In this document: positions 1-18,972 of the stretch, one piece after another
How positions within the stretch are numbered: the first letter of the stretch is position 1
Layout: every line of letters begins with the position of its first letter
Source of the DNA: Chaenocephalus aceratus
Lineage: Eukaryota; Chordata; Actinopteri; Perciformes; Channichthyidae
Length of the DNA: 64,000 bases
NCBI GenBank assembly: GCA_023974075.1
Contig: CM043801.1
Coordinates: 27,445,736-27,509,735, forward strand
Reading direction: 5' to 3'
Position numbers and translations under genes: made by a program
Notes under the pieces: generated by a model
Database searches by the model: none
Told to the model about the DNA's origin: nothing
What the model saw: only the letters and a program-made list of their open reading frames with translations

Positions 1-88
1 GTCTGCATCCCTGTTCCCATCTCCCTTGCACCCTCTCCATTTGTAACCGCCAATCTAAAGTGGTATTTCTGGATAGGGATGTGCACTG

Positions 89-196
89 ATGCAGTCCCAG
101 TGTGCTAATGCAGTCCCAGTGCACTAATGCAGTACCAGTATGCTAATGCAGTACCAGTGTGCTAATGCAGTACCAGTATGCTAATGCAGTACCACT
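89..196. repeat. Minisatellite, 19-bp unit x about 5.7
   Basis: The unit is ATGCAGTMCCAGTRTGCTA, repeated head to tail from 89. Variation is almost only C/A at one position and transitions near the unit end. Confidence 0.9.
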
Positions 197-6428
<6,232 letters not shown>

Positions 6429-6937
6429 AGGGGTGTCAAACTCAAGGCCCGGGGGCCAAATCCGGCCCGCGACTTCATTTCATGTGAGCTTGCAAAGAAT
6501 ATATTATGTTTATTATACGGTTACATGCCGCTTTACAGAAGCACATTGCCCATAAACTACATGTCCCACAATGCATCTCAAATTTGACTTTTTTCTCAGA
6601 ATTTGACTTTTTTTTCCAAAATGTTACTTTTCCCCCAAAATTGCACTTTTTTTTTTTTTCCAGAACTTGGCTTTTCTTTTTAAATCATTTTGTCAAATGA
6701 TCACTGAAGAGACTTGCAATTATTTGCCCTAGACTTCTGCTTTCAGACGTAGTTAATTGTGAAGTTATTACCCTATCCGATAATAAACCAATGCAGAGGC
6801 AATAATGTAATATATATAATACATTATTTTATATATATTAAATATTTATATATTTATTCTTATGTAGTCTTATATATAAAACTGGCCCTTTGAGTGCAAC
6901 CATGTGGCCCGAGTTGAAATGGAGTTGGGCACCCCTG
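6429..6937. mobile_element. Non-autonomous hAT element (CAGGGGTG ends)
   Basis: It begins CAGGGGTGTCAAACTCAAGG and ends GGGCACCCCTG. Near-identical 8-bp flanks CCCTAGAG (6421-6428) and CCCGAGAG (6938-6945) are the target duplication with one change. The 509-bp interior is AT-rich and non-coding, with a T-run zone at 6590-6660. The CAGGGGTGTCAAACTC start is typical of abundant vertebrate hAT MITEs. Confidence 0.82.
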
Positions 6938-8249
6938 CCCGAGAGTATACATTTGGCAGTGTTTTATAGTTTTTTTATAGCCATCAAATCACAGACCTCA
7001 ACCAACAATGTGTCACTCTGTCTCTTGACACTTTCTGATTTCTCCTGACTGTCTGTGGGAAGCGTTCCTGAGGACATGTAGAAAATACAAATTGGGTCTT
7101 GAAATTATTTTCAGGGGAGGATTAATGCACATTTGGAGTGGTGTATGTGAGACTGACTCAAATGTAACAATGACTATTGTAAAGAAGTAATGTGTTACTT
7201 ATGTCACAGCTCATTTAAATGTGTTTTAAGCTTATGGACACACATGGAGCTCTGTTGTTAAGGGATACGTTCCTGCATCTTTTCTAGCCTTGCTTAACAA
7301 ATAAATGAAAATAACGTATAAACTAAACTTAAGGTGAAATACTTACATTCTTATATAATATAATATTATACAACTTTATTCTTAACTTCTCATTTTCTTT
7401 CAGACCTAACAAGGAATACAGGCACTTTGTAGCTAAGGTGTGAAAACAAACAACTCCTTTCCGAAACTCATTTGTATTTCTTTTTCAAGGATTTCCTCTG
7501 GATGATGTTAACAAAGCAATTGTTGCAAAGTTCATACATGCAGCATTTGAGGAGTAATCATTCATGAAAATTGCCATTGAAACCAGCGGTGGTGTTTGGA
7601 AAAGAGCCGAGCCGTGCGATGTTTGTTCATTAGTTTCTATTTATGGCCAAATATTATGTTGCTAGGGAACAGCCAGCTCTATGAAACTTGTCAATTGATC
7701 ATTAACAGTTCGTTGAGCGGCAGCAGCACATATGCCAAATCTCATCATTCCCCTCTTAGAGAGCTTGTGACACGTCGACACACAAAGGCATGTCCAGAGA
7801 AAGATGCAGAAGCCGACCTCCATCAGCGAAACCGAAGCCACACAAACTCCAGTAAATGGTGTTTATTCGTCGGCCTGGAGTAATTCACTGTGGCTAAATG
7901 GATGCTGAAGTATTGACAAAGCCTTTCCAAGTAACCATATAAAGTGTTATCTCACAAAAGAAGGCTCTAAACACAAAGTATAAAAAAGTCTTATTTGGTC
8001 TGGCAGGTTACCAAGACGGCAAGTGAAAACAAAGGCTGCCTACGTACGCACACACACTATCAGTGACAAGAGAAAACAGGACTTCCAGACAGGCAATCCC
8101 AGCAGAAACACTTTCACCTGTGCTGCACACGAGTATGGAAGAGCAAGCTTTTTATTTCCTTTGATATTTTCATTAAACGTTTCCTTGCAGATTCACACAG
8201 TTGCACATCATTGCTTCAACTGATGCTTTTGAGGAAGCATGAACACTAC

Positions 8250-8251
<2 letters not shown>

Positions 8252-8326
<75 letters not shown>
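8252..8326. repeat. (TG)n microsatellite
   Basis: Uninterrupted TG dinucleotides, about 37 units, ending at CATAGTC. Confidence 0.97.
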
Positions 8327-8327
<1 letters not shown>

Positions 8328-9144
8328 ATAGTCATATCCCAGATTGACCCCACCCTACGTAGGCGGTTGATTTGGCGGGCCGGGACTATTTGGCCTCTGT
8401 CAGTCTGCCGGTCCCGACTGAACTGCTCACATAACTAGCCTCTTTGTTCCTGATGTCGCTCCTCTTAGGAAGAGAAGGGATCCTGTCTCTTCTCTGTTGC
8501 TCTGTGTCCGCCATGAATGAGTCCAATCTATAAAATACTATAATGATGGCTGCCTGTCCCTGGAGGAGCTACACACATGCTGCAATAGCATCTTTTTTAC
8601 ATGAAATCAAGCGGGCTCTGGGATTGTCTCGGGAGCTCATTCATCTTCACAGTATTACAATTTGAAAATCATGTGCATCATCTGTGTTGCAAAAGAAAGG
8701 AAATGTCTGACTCGTATAATGTGGAGGGAAAGCCTCCTTTTTTTATTAACTTGTTGGTATTTCTTTTTGTCTTTACTTCCTGGTGCACATTACCAAGTGA
8801 AAGTGTGGTTGTGTGTTTGAAGTTTGGCAACACATGTGTGCGTGAAGTTACAGTTATGCCAAAGAAAGTGTTATGTAGGAAAATCAGTATTTGGAATGTG
8901 TGTCGTGCCACATCTGTTTAAAACCACTAATGATGTTTTACATTAAATTATAAGATACAATAAACAACTTCAGTATTAAGCATCATAAACCATTTTACAA
9001 TTCTTGATCAGTGGGAAAGTGAAACCGTAACGTAGATTCTCAACCTTTTTGCCCATTCGATCATTTCTTTATGTACTGTTCAGTGAGCAGGGTGTTTTCA
9101 CGAGTGAAATGTACGCTGCAGTATGTTCAACTTTTAAATGTTAT

Positions 9145-9480
9145 TGCCATGATCTGCCCGGTTCCTGGGTTATGTTTTTTTCTTGATCATTTCATTTATT
9201 CAGTTTAGCATTTCCTGTTTTATCTCGTTGCTCACCTCTAATTTCAGATCATTTGCCTACCTGCCTTTGTGTGTTTTCCCGCCAGTTTCAACCCGCCCTG
9301 ATTAGTACCACCTGCTCCTCGTTAGCCCTGCAGTCACCTGACCCTCGTTACCACCCTTACTTTTCTTCCCTATGATTGCATCGTGATCTTTGGAAACCTC
9401 TGCTCACTTTTGGACCGAGCTTCTCTAACCTTGCTTTAAGTGAATACCTCTGTTCTTTCAGAGTGTTTTTAGCCCTGCAT
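9145..9480 (+). mobile_element. LTR-like fragment
   Basis: It starts TGCCATGATCTGCCCGGTTC and contains AACCCGCCCTGATTAGTACC, then CACCTGACCCTCGTTACC, close in layout to 17645-17905 inverted. No AATAAA or TGACA end is seen, so it is truncated. LTR identity is an inference from family resemblance. Confidence 0.4.
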
Positions 9481-10310
9481 TTCATTTGACTGTTTGTTTG
9501 TAGAGTCCCATAACTACAAACCTTACGTCTTTCATTACCCCGAGAAGAAAGCTCATAGACATTTTATGCGATTTATAATCAGCCAAGCTGCCGTATAGTT
9601 TTAAAGCTTGACCTCATGTGTCCTTTAACAACTTGTTGTTAATATACACATACTCTGAATCCTTAAATGACCCGGGCCTTGCACAACAATCGAATAACAA
9701 GTTTAGTTCAGAACATGAGGAGAAATCGCTAATCATATTTTTTTATTAGGTTATTAGCACAAGATGACACTATTTGCTATACACACACTTCAACAACTTC
9801 ATTCAGGGCACTGTACAGCTCTGAAGCGCCCAGTTAATTTCCAGATCAGTACTTCAGACAGTGACTAAAAGCCTCAAGAGAGCTACTGCACCTACAAATG
9901 TTAGATCAAGGAAACACCGAGCATACAGTACAAAGGAACTGCCGCCTTGCACCTTAAATGACTCATTTAATAAACACCCCTGTAATAAATAAAACAATTA
10001 TAATGTGATTAATTCTTGTATTTCAAGATGGGGCTGATTAAAGCTAGCATGACTACATTTTTGGGACAGTCAAGCCAACGAAGCACAAAAACATTACGAC
10101 AAACTGCAGAACAGGTAGGTGTGGTCTTCATTACTCGAAACATGAGAGATGTCTCTTTTGAGAAGTGAAGTTGAGAAACAGCTCAAAGGATTTACATTAC
10201 TGAGCAAATGTTATACAAGAAAATAACTAGCAAAATGAGTGCAACATAAAATCACGTTTATTAATACAATTAATAACAAGTGAAAGTTTGTGAGCAAAGT
10301 CAATGACGGC

Positions 10311-10769
10311 GTTGGAAAGTAACTAAGTACATCGACTCATGCACTGTACTTAAGTACAACTTTGAGATTACTTATCTTGAGTATTTCCATTTTATTCTAC
10401 TTTGTACTATTCCACGACAATTCAGAAGTAGTGTAACTTTTACTTCCACTACATTTATTTAATACCTTTAGTTACTTTGCAGATTTGGATTAATGATGTG
10501 AAATCTGATCACAGTCATTCAAACTGGCTGCACCTTTACCAGCTTTGATAAACATTTTACTGCGTCAATAATTATAATCAAAACATAATTATAATATATA
10601 TTATTCTGTAATGGACCAATACGCACAATTAGAACTTTTACTTCTGGTACATTAAGAATACTTTTGTACTTTTACTTGAATAACATTTTGAATGCAGGAC
10701 TTTTACTTTTAACAGAGTATTCCTGCACTCTTTTTACTCAAGTACAAGATCTGAGTACTTCTCCCACCT
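10311..10769. repeat. MITE rich in AAGTAACTAAGTAC / ACTTTTACTT words
   Basis: It begins GTTGGAAAGTAACTAAGTAC and ends GAGTACTTCTCCCACCTC, an imperfect inverted pair. The body is made of TACTTAAGTAC and CTTTTACTTC words at both ends. It is a well-known fish repeat type, non-coding. The target duplication is unclear. Confidence 0.6.
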
Positions 10770-12746
10770 CAAGCAATATTTGAGTAATCTGATGTAGATC
10801 CAAGGTGATAGTAGTTGCTAAAGAAAAAAGAAAGAAAAAACATTAAACGTATAAAAGTAAAATCCATGTTGGCTTGGTCGATTTCACTTCATACGGTATG
10901 GTTTGTATTATTTTGCGGGGTTCTTTTTTACGAATGGATCAGTTACATATTGTTTGACAAACCGTGTGCATTTCACTTGTACTCATGTCATATCATGCCT
11001 TTTAATTCAGATTTAACAGGGAAAATGCAAAGCATGTCAGTCACAGGTCATAAACCAATGTTTATGACCTGACGATTGAACAATGCAGGCGTTAACCCTT
11101 CCTCATCCAAAAACAACCTTGCTTTCAAGTGGGATAACCTGCAGTGTGAGTTAAAAAAGTTGAATGGAACTGCACGATTACTTACTGTATTTCACTTTTT
11201 ACTATTTCCAGTAAATATCTGAGCCACACTTTCCACTCGTCATCTAGTTTAAAGGATACACGTATTGCGTAAGTAAGTGTAAACCTTGTTTTGGGCTTCT
11301 TTTTGCTCAACACTAAGATGGCGTGGCAGCTGCAGTCATGCTACAGAGGCCTTATGTGTCGAAATCGTCCTGCTTCAGCTCGGCACCATCTGCTTCTGGC
11401 AAATTAAACTGTTTTCAATGTGTCAATTCATCAAATAAACTTTGGCGCAGTAAAAAAAATGAAGAGAGCAACAACAAGCTGCTGTGGGTGTAGAGTGGCT
11501 CCAGTTCATTCTGTTCCTAGTTATGAATCTGCTCTGCTCATGAGCTGAGGTCCTCTTCTTTGAAGTGTATTCCGAGAAAAGAGGGTAAAGACCAGAGTTG
11601 CTGGCTAGCAGGGAGATCAAGTAAGTGTGCGGCCATGTGGGCCCCTTCATTTCTCTTTAATGCCTACCATTAGGTTTAAAGCCTGAGTGGCCCGCTAGCA
11701 GCTTTCCTGCAGCAAACATCATTTAAATGAAATGTTTACCGCAGCGGCTACCAGCTCCCAAAGTTCGATATGTAAGAAAATACATATCCAGTTTTCTCCT
11801 AATTGTCACCTCTGTGGCCATTCACTCAAACACAAGTGGAAAGCTTGTTTTTTCTTCTGGATTTACAGCCCTATTTGCAAAACCTTCACACCCGGATACT
11901 GAAACAATACGTATGATAACATCCCAAAGGACTCTATAAACATTGCTGCAGGTAGCATAGAAAAGTCAATAAATCATCACGATCAGGCCTGCACATTGAA
12001 ATTCATAAGCACACTGATATTCTGGCAGCATACTCACTAAAAGAATGTGGCCATTTTATTGTATCTGTGTTCTTGTGCCAGGGAACATTAAGCTGTCCCA
12101 GTATTTAATGATACGTGAATTGGCAAGGCAGAAAGGTCAAATGTAAAATGAATGACTTAAAAGCAAACTGGCAATATGGAAACACTTAAACAGAGACGGG
12201 TGTGCTCCATTAGTCCAACACTGTTTGTACAACCGCTGAGTGGAGACAGCAACGTGTCACTGAACACATTTTAGGGAGGCAAATTATCTTTGTCACCTGA
12301 ATTGGACTGCATCTAAAAAAACGAAAAACATTTAAAAATATTCAACATCAGGGCAGTGAAGTGAATACATTTGAAAACAAGTATTCATGTTAACTAGCAG
12401 ACCATGATACAAGGGTTGAGTTGCATTCAGGTGCTGTTTTTCAGTGCAGATGTTAGAAGAGTATAGACGAAATAAAAACACATTAAAAAAAGTACATTGT
12501 TCAACAATTAATAATAATATAAAAATAGACTGAATGTGGGAGGGTTCTTTCAGTTTCTTTAGTTATCTCAGTAAATAGTGTCCACAAACTTTAGATGTTT
12601 GTCACATTGACGGTTAAACGCACAATCATTTTTAGAGTCAGTTCAGCAGCAGGAGAGAGACCACAGGGTACCGGAGGTGGGATTGTGGAAGTCGTAGACG
12701 TGTTGATCGACCTTAATAATGGTTTCCTGTTTGAAAGGAAGTTATA

Positions 12747-12789
12747 ATTCCACTGGCAGTCATCGCAGAAATCTGACTGCCAGTGGAAT
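12747..12789. other. Perfect 16-bp inverted repeat (hairpin)
   Basis: The arms ATTCCACTGGCAGTCA (12747-12762) and TGACTGCCAGTGGAAT (12774-12789) are exact complements around an 11-base loop. No T-run follows and no gene is adjacent. It could be a small hairpin RNA or a MITE end remnant. Confidence 0.7.
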
Positions 12790-12849
12790 GTAGATTTTTC
12801 TAGCAGTATGGTTCTTAACGGTAAAGTCCACAAACAGTATGTGAGTACA

Positions 12850-13288
12850 TCAGCCAAACGGCTCGCTGCACGCTCGCTGCGAGGGGGACCCAATACACAA
12901 GTTACAAGTACAATACAAGACCAAATACAAGTTCCCATCAGCAAAGACAGGTGGGTTTGCTATCCTGGCTCCAAAATGGTGGAATGAGCTCCCCATTGAC
13001 ATCAGGACAGCAGATAGCTTACACACCTTCCGGCGCAGACTGATCTCTTTCGACTCCACCTCGAGCTATAGAATTACTAACTAAGAAGTGCTAACAGAGC
13101 ACTTATATACTAACAAAGGACTGGCTTATCTAAAACCAGTTGAGTAGCACTTGAAATGTTTGGCTCTATGAAACCTGATGTTCTTATATGATTCTGTTTT
13201 CTTCAAGGTTGTGTCTTCCTGGTCGAATGTACTTATTGTAAGTTGCTTTGGATAAAAGCGTCAGCTAAATGCAATGTAATGTAATGTG
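12850..13288 (+). repeat. L2-clade LINE 3' fragment
   Basis: At 12959-13042 it encodes AILAPKWWNELPIDIRTAD and then LHTFRRRL, the WNELP/FRxxL pattern of L2 ORF2 C-termini. It ends with CGCTTTGGATAAAAGCGTCA and a short (TGTAA)n tail at 13274-13288. The body between them is degenerate. It is a 5'-truncated copy. Confidence 0.8.
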
Positions 13289-16200
13289 TTTGTGTTGTCA
13301 GGTTGCTGTAAGAATGAAGTGCAGATTCATGACATTATCCACAGATATATTTGCTCTGTATGGAAACTGCAGAGGGTCTGGGAGAGAGCCAGTAATTGTT
13401 TAGAGATAGTGCGAATTGGGTCTCTCAGAATTTCATTGGCAACAGAAGCCATTCAGGCTCTAACGTTTTTGGGGACAAGAATGATGACAGATGATTTGAA
13501 GCAGGCTGCCACGATGTGCACTGATGCAAGGACATATTGAAGTGATCTGCCCAGACAGTGAGAACTTCTCAACAGTGCTTGGATAGAGCTGGAGAAATTC
13601 AATCTGGTTCAGCAGCTTTTCTAGTCATTTGTATTTCTTAAGTATTTGGAAATCGGTTTCACGGTGGTAAGGATGTGAGCGAAAGGTGAGAGGGTCATCG
13701 CTGGGTACGACGTAAGACCCGGTAGAGAGGAAGAGTGAAGGTGTTATAGAAACATTTTGATCAGGATTTGGAAAGGAGCATAAGATACATATATACATCT
13801 TTACTTTTTTTTAAATCTGGAATAAAACATTGTATGTCTGAGAGAGAGGCTTCAGCTTTACTTTATGGTATGCATTATGTAACTGCAGCAGTCATCCAGG
13901 TTGTCATGTCGTTTTTTAAATCAACTGAGTTTTTGCAGTCTCTCTCAAAAGTCATGACGTATTTTAAATATATAAATATTTACTTTTTTGCGTCCATTTA
14001 ATTGTTTGCTAGACAGTATGTTTGGTGTGTCTGTAAGACTTCCTCCAGAATAGAAGATCCTGCTGTTTTAACAACCACCAGTTTGTTTTAATCAAAGGTG
14101 ATGAGAGTTGCTTGGCACGTCTTCTGCTATCATAATCATTTTCCTGTGGTTACAAAAAAAGGGGAAATATTGCACAATGTATGTGTGATGTATTGCCTTT
14201 TAGGATTGTATGCCTTTATGGCATGGACACTATATTTGTTATATTATGGGAATATTGTGAATGCACTTTGAAAGTCGTGCAAAAAAGACGAATCACAATT
14301 CGGAGACTCATTAAATGGCGTGCAGTATAAACATAATGCTCGATTTGTGTATCTGAAATGTATTATCCAATTTAGCCCCAAAGTATTTAAGTGGAGATGT
14401 TCTCACGCAAGACTTAAATTGATTTATTTGTTCCTAGCCAGTAATTTGAAACAACGGGCAGTGACTCAGATAGACACGTTTAAACAATACGCTGTTGACT
14501 CTCCGCCATCAACCTGTAATTGACCTGAGCCACGCCCGATAGGACTGTGACCGATCCCTATCACTCCACTGAAGAGAGAAGTGTGGTGGAAATCTTAACG
14601 TTATGAGTCACATCATAGATTCATGTCAAACTAAAAATCATTATGTGAACAAGCAGCAGCGTTTTGGGTCAGCGACTCACAAATTGGAAACATTCACCCT
14701 TTTCTTTTGTTTGTATTACCCTCATTGTAATTTTCGACAAGCATCAGGTTACAGATATCAAGGCGACTTATACTCTTAAAGATGTTCAACCAAACTAAAG
14801 CACATCAGGTCCGAATCATGCCTCTTTAACTTCACAAGCGTATTTGAGAAATATCACATAGCAATGTGGTCTGGATGACTTAGATTTGCCCTTCATGATT
14901 ATTTACCCTTGTTCATTTATGAAGACATACAGGTTTCGATTAAAACATCTCAACTGCACCTAAATGGCTTTTTAATCATCATAACGTTTACTTATGTCTC
15001 TCCTTGCACACAGTTTGAATACGTTATGTGTCAGCCATGGAAAGATGGATTTATAATTGCCTCTTGAAGTAACATGATGGATTACGTCCATGTTGTGATT
15101 AAAACATGATGGATTGAAGGATTGAAGGCACATGTCGGTTAGTTCCACTCCTCTGTCTGTTATCCAGATGTACAGCATAGTCTTTGATTTTTAATACAAC
15201 CAGAGACACGCATTCATGTTCATGGGTAATGCATCTGAGGGGAAGACTTTGACAGATCTGCCATTTTAGTTTGGAGTAATGCTCACCTGAGAGCCGTACT
15301 TGAAGAGACTCGATTTCCACAGAGAATCTTTCCCCTCCTATCTTTAATGTGATGTTCATCTTCACGAGAAAGGGTTTCAGCTCAGTTTGACTTGATTGCG
15401 TCTGCGAGCTTGTGAAGAGTCCCTAACACACGGATGGATGTGTAACCGGCGGTTATGTGTTGATAATGAAAATGTGACACATGGATATCTTTGAATTTCA
15501 ATTTATTCTGACACTGAAACAATTCTAAAGTTAAACATCCATGTTCGATATTTAAAAGATGCCATTTTAAGCACTTCTCGAAGCTTGCAGCATTTAGCTG
15601 TTTAAGTCAATCTGCATCACCGTCAGTCATCCATGTTGCAATCAAAATCATGTCAATGTGCATTAATACCTTGATATTTAAAAAGTCACAGCGACCTCTC
15701 CAACATGAGAATAGTAAAATGGGAGAGAAATAATTGTACACATACATTTCACGCTCACACCCAGCCATACATTTAAGGCTGTTATCCTTCTCCAACCCTC
15801 TTCAATACAACGTCTTTAAAGCAACCCAACTTCTGGGTTAGAAACCACTGAACCAAACTGTATTTAAAGTAGTTAAAATGATGTATAGCTAGGAAAAAGC
15901 TAGAATATTCAAATGTGTTATTGCATCAATATTAACAAGTTCATTGGAAAAGTAATTAAATTGATTTCGCAAGTACATTTATGTCTTTAGTTTTGGTAAA
16001 AAAAAAAACATGTTAAATAGATTTGTTGGAGGACTTTAACATTGTTTTAATTGAATCCACAACTGCATTATTATTGTAGTTTATCCATTTGTCATGTTTT
16101 ATTAAAAAGTGTATTCATAACAAGTTGGTGGCCTTTCCAGCAAGGGAATTCTTTAGTGTACCTATACTGGATGATGGAGGAACATTTATTATTGTAAAAC

Positions 16201-16296
16201 TGAAGAACTGCGAGAGAACAACTCATGCTTAAAGTTTGTAAAAACCCTGGGAAAGTTGCAATTCATGAAGATTAACTCATTCTTTAAATCAATTAC
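13289..16296. other. No gene seen
   Basis: AT-rich unique-looking sequence with short frames under 90 codons and no motif I recognise. Confidence 0.55.
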
Positions 16297-16477
16297 TGTT
16301 ACGACTGAATAAACGGGTTTGAACTCAAATGCACGACTCACACAGGTTTTAACAAAAAAAGGTTTATTCAAACCAAAGCTCAACTACAGTGGTATAAAGA
16401 ACTAAACTACTCTTAACGAGGACACAGTATCAAAACAAAGTCACTCTTAATGAGGAAAAACACTAGGAGCATGAATG
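16297..16477 (-). mobile_element. LTR-like fragment, 3' half
   Basis: On the minus strand it carries AATAAA (complement of 16363-16368) and ends GTCGTAACA. Together with 17645-17905 it appears to be one LTR-like repeat split by the L2 fragment and the TIR element between them. Class is inferred. Confidence 0.4.
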
Positions 16478-16594
16478 AGTCTTCCGGCGCAGACTGAAAA
16501 CTCATCTCTTTCGACTCCACTTCGAGCGATAGAACTATTAACAAAGCACTTATATACTACTAACGTCAGCTAAATGCAATGTAATGTAATGTGG
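16478..16594 (+). repeat. Internally deleted L2 LINE 3' fragment
   Basis: It carries the same TCTTCCGGCGCAGACTGAAA and TCTTTCGACTCCACTTCGAG phrases as the other L2 copies, then jumps directly from ATATACTACTAACG to CAGCTAAATGCAATGTAATG. About 150 bp of the usual 3' region are therefore missing. It abuts the TIR element starting at 16595. Confidence 0.7.
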
Positions 16595-17610
16595 GCTGTC
16601 AAACGATTAAAATGTTTAATCACATTAATCACAGCTTAAAAATTAATTAATCATGATTAATCACCATTCGAACTATGTCCAAAATATGCCATTTCTTTAT
16701 GTATATTGTTGTGGGAATGGAAAGATAAATGAAAGAAGGCGGATATATCCATTTAACATACAGTATGTATGAATTATAAAAAATGTCTGTGTCAAAATGA
16801 GAGACAGCACTATCGATCATCAAACCGTGGGGTCTTAATTCATTAGTGTTGATTTCTATCAACGGGGGAGTAGGCTACTTCAGGAAAGTCGGGGGGGGGG
16901 GGGGGGGGGGGGGGGCTCGTGGAGTACTTCGTGACCACAGAGTGTGAACGTTGTGATCAGCTGTTTTAGCGCAGTTCTCCAGTGAAGGGGGGAGTCTCCC
17001 TCCGCAGCCGGTTGGCGTAGTTTTGGCACAATTCCGTTGTACAGACGTCAACAGCAGCCCTGTCTGTGCACACGGAGACCGACTCTGTCGTCCGGTGATC
17101 TAACCGCCTTCTGGAAAAGCTTCACAAGTAGGCTACGTCGGTACGCAAATGCGTTTTGTGACTGACGGTACGCATTTCAGATTACGCACATAACAGTTAT
17201 GTGCACCCCGTACTACAGCAAAAGTATTCTCCGTCGGGACTTCCTGCAAGAACACCACGGCGTTATCTTGATTCTGATTGGCCAGAAGACATTATCAAAT
17301 ATGTTCTATTGAGAAGACGATCACTACGTGACAAAAGTTTTCAAAACCGTTTCTGGTCTTCGGTATTTCCAGACAAGTGGCTACTGAAATCAATCTTACG
17401 AAATCAATCTTACTTTATTTTTGCTTATTTTAACATCATTTTTCATGGTGGGGCTAAGCCATTTCTTGGTATGGGTGTAGCCTACCCCAGCCATACCCTG
17501 GCGCTGGTGGGATATGGGGCGGGCCATTCTGTGCGTTAAATGCGTTAAATATTTTAACGCAATTAATTCAAAAAATTAATTACCGCCGTTAATGCGATAA
17601 TTTTGACAGC
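16595..17610. mobile_element. DNA-transposon-like element with GCTGTCAAA ends
   Basis: It begins GCTGTCAAACGATTAAAA and ends ATAATTTTGACAGC. The ends invert over about 9 bp, with AT-rich continuation (TTAATCACATTAATC and TTAACGCAATTAATTC). Its 1016-bp interior has a G-run at 16891-16914 and GC-rich blocks. The target duplication is not clear because the left side lies in an ATGTA repeat tail. Confidence 0.6.
16891..16914. repeat. Poly-G run
   Basis: An uninterrupted G tract of about 24 bases inside the element at 16595-17610. Prone to quadruplex formation and to length error in sequencing. Confidence 0.9.
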
Positions 17611-17644
17611 ATTAAATGTAATATAATAACAAAATACTCAGACA

Positions 17645-17905
17645 AGACGTGGCTCAAAGCTCTGCTTGGGAATATTCCTGTCATGATACGCTGGTAGACT
17701 GTCACAAGAAACGAAACGAACTGGCACAGGACAAAGGGAGGAGGGCAATAAATACACCAGGTAATAGGGAACAGGTGGAAACAATCAGGGGCGGGGTCGA
17801 CAATCACTGGAGTGGGAGACACACAAGGAAGGGAGGTCAGAGTATCTGAAACGAGAGGGAAGGTTACTATTCAAAAATAAAGGGGAAAATCACTAGACAA
17901 AGACA
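17645..17905 (-). mobile_element. LTR-like fragment, 5' half
   Basis: The minus strand reads CCCCGCCCCTGATTGTTTCC, then ACCTGTTCCCTATTACCTGG and a TTGTCCTGTGCCAGTTCG region. This is the same promoter-type layout as the repeat at 9145-9480. It is probably the other half of the fragment at 16297-16477. Confidence 0.4.
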
Positions 17906-18172
17906 AAAACACTTATGAGGATGGTGAAAGTTCCACTGTTTGGCCGATCTTGGTTTTTAAATGGCAGCACACCAGAGCATACTATATTAAGATATTTCTG
18001 ATAGAAACCAAAGTCTGTGCCAGTTCTCAAAATCCACTAATCTAAAACACGGTTGTCTAAATCTTTTTAAGCCGAAACATTTTCATCCCCGCCAGCACTC
18101 TGGAAACAAAATCATAAAAACCAGGACAAAATGATAGGATGTTGAGTAAACAATTATAACCCATGCTACATC

Positions 18173-18176
<4 letters not shown>

Positions 18177-18267
<91 letters not shown>
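18177..18267. repeat. (TG)n microsatellite
   Basis: About 45 pure TG units directly followed by a short minisatellite. Confidence 0.97.
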
Positions 18268-18269
<2 letters not shown>

Positions 18270-18375
18270 CTGTCTTGGTTTAAAGGTGAGTTTCTGTCTT
18301 GTTTTGGTTTAAAGGCGAGTTTCTGTTTTGGTTTAAAGGTGTGTTTCTGTCTTGTTTAGGTTTAAAGGTGAGTGT
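18268..18375. repeat. Short minisatellite beside the TG array
   Basis: Four variable-length units of the form GTTTCTGTCTTG-(TTTTG)-GTTTAAAGGTGA. They start right where the TG run ends. Confidence 0.85.
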
Positions 18376-18756
18376 CTCGTAATTGCAACCATATTGTTCC
18401 AACCTTGACGTTAAATTGCTACTGGAAAATCACTTGAGTCGCACCCTAATCCTTTGTGTGTGACTGCTGGGAACACACTCGTAGCGGGCTCTGTTGTGTG
18501 TGAGCCATGTGCTGGGGGATATCTGTTGGCATCCGGCTCGTATTTCCTTTCTCCATGTCACAGGCACAAAGGCTTTAAGCATGAGTCACAGCCCTCAGAC
18601 CTCCCGAGCATCCAGGCTCGCCTCTAAAGACACACTACATGATCATTGAAAATGTCACAACCATTTTTCAGAATGACAGTGACAAGGACTCAGACACAAC
18701 ATTTAAAAAAAGTCATATTTTAACACCACTTTGTTATACACCTACACCACCTGTTA

Positions 18757-18972
18757 ACATTACATTACATTACATTGCATTTAGCTGACGCTTTTATCCA
18801 AAGCGACTTACAATAAGTACATTCGACCAGGAAGACACAACCTTGAAGAAAACAGAATCATAAAGTACATCAGGCTTCAAAGAGCCAATCGTTTCAAGTG
18901 CTACTCAACTGGCTTTAGATAAGCCAGTCCTTTATTAGTATATAAGTGCTCTGTTAGCAGTTCTTTGTTAAC
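18757..18972 (-). repeat. L2-clade LINE 3' fragment
   Basis: It is the reverse complement of the L2 tail: (ATTAC)n at 18757-18775, then TTAGCTGACGCTTTTATCC and AAAGCGACTTACAATAAGTA. It continues to the GAGCAC/TATATAAGTGCT region. No protein motif is kept. Confidence 0.75.

Larger units (their letters stand above)
6946..12746. other. No gene seen between repeats
   Basis: It contains the TG array at 8252, the LTR-like piece at 9145 and the MITE at 10311. The remaining sequence shows no recognisable exon or RNA gene. Confidence 0.55.

Noticed and set aside
6833..6880. AT-rich TATATATTAAATATTTATA stretch as a promoter or origin
   Set aside because: It is part of the hAT MITE at 6429-6937 with no gene beside it.
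17201..17539. 112-residue frame
   Set aside because: It is inside a TIR-bearing element, has no transposase or host motif, and follows its GC-rich blocks.
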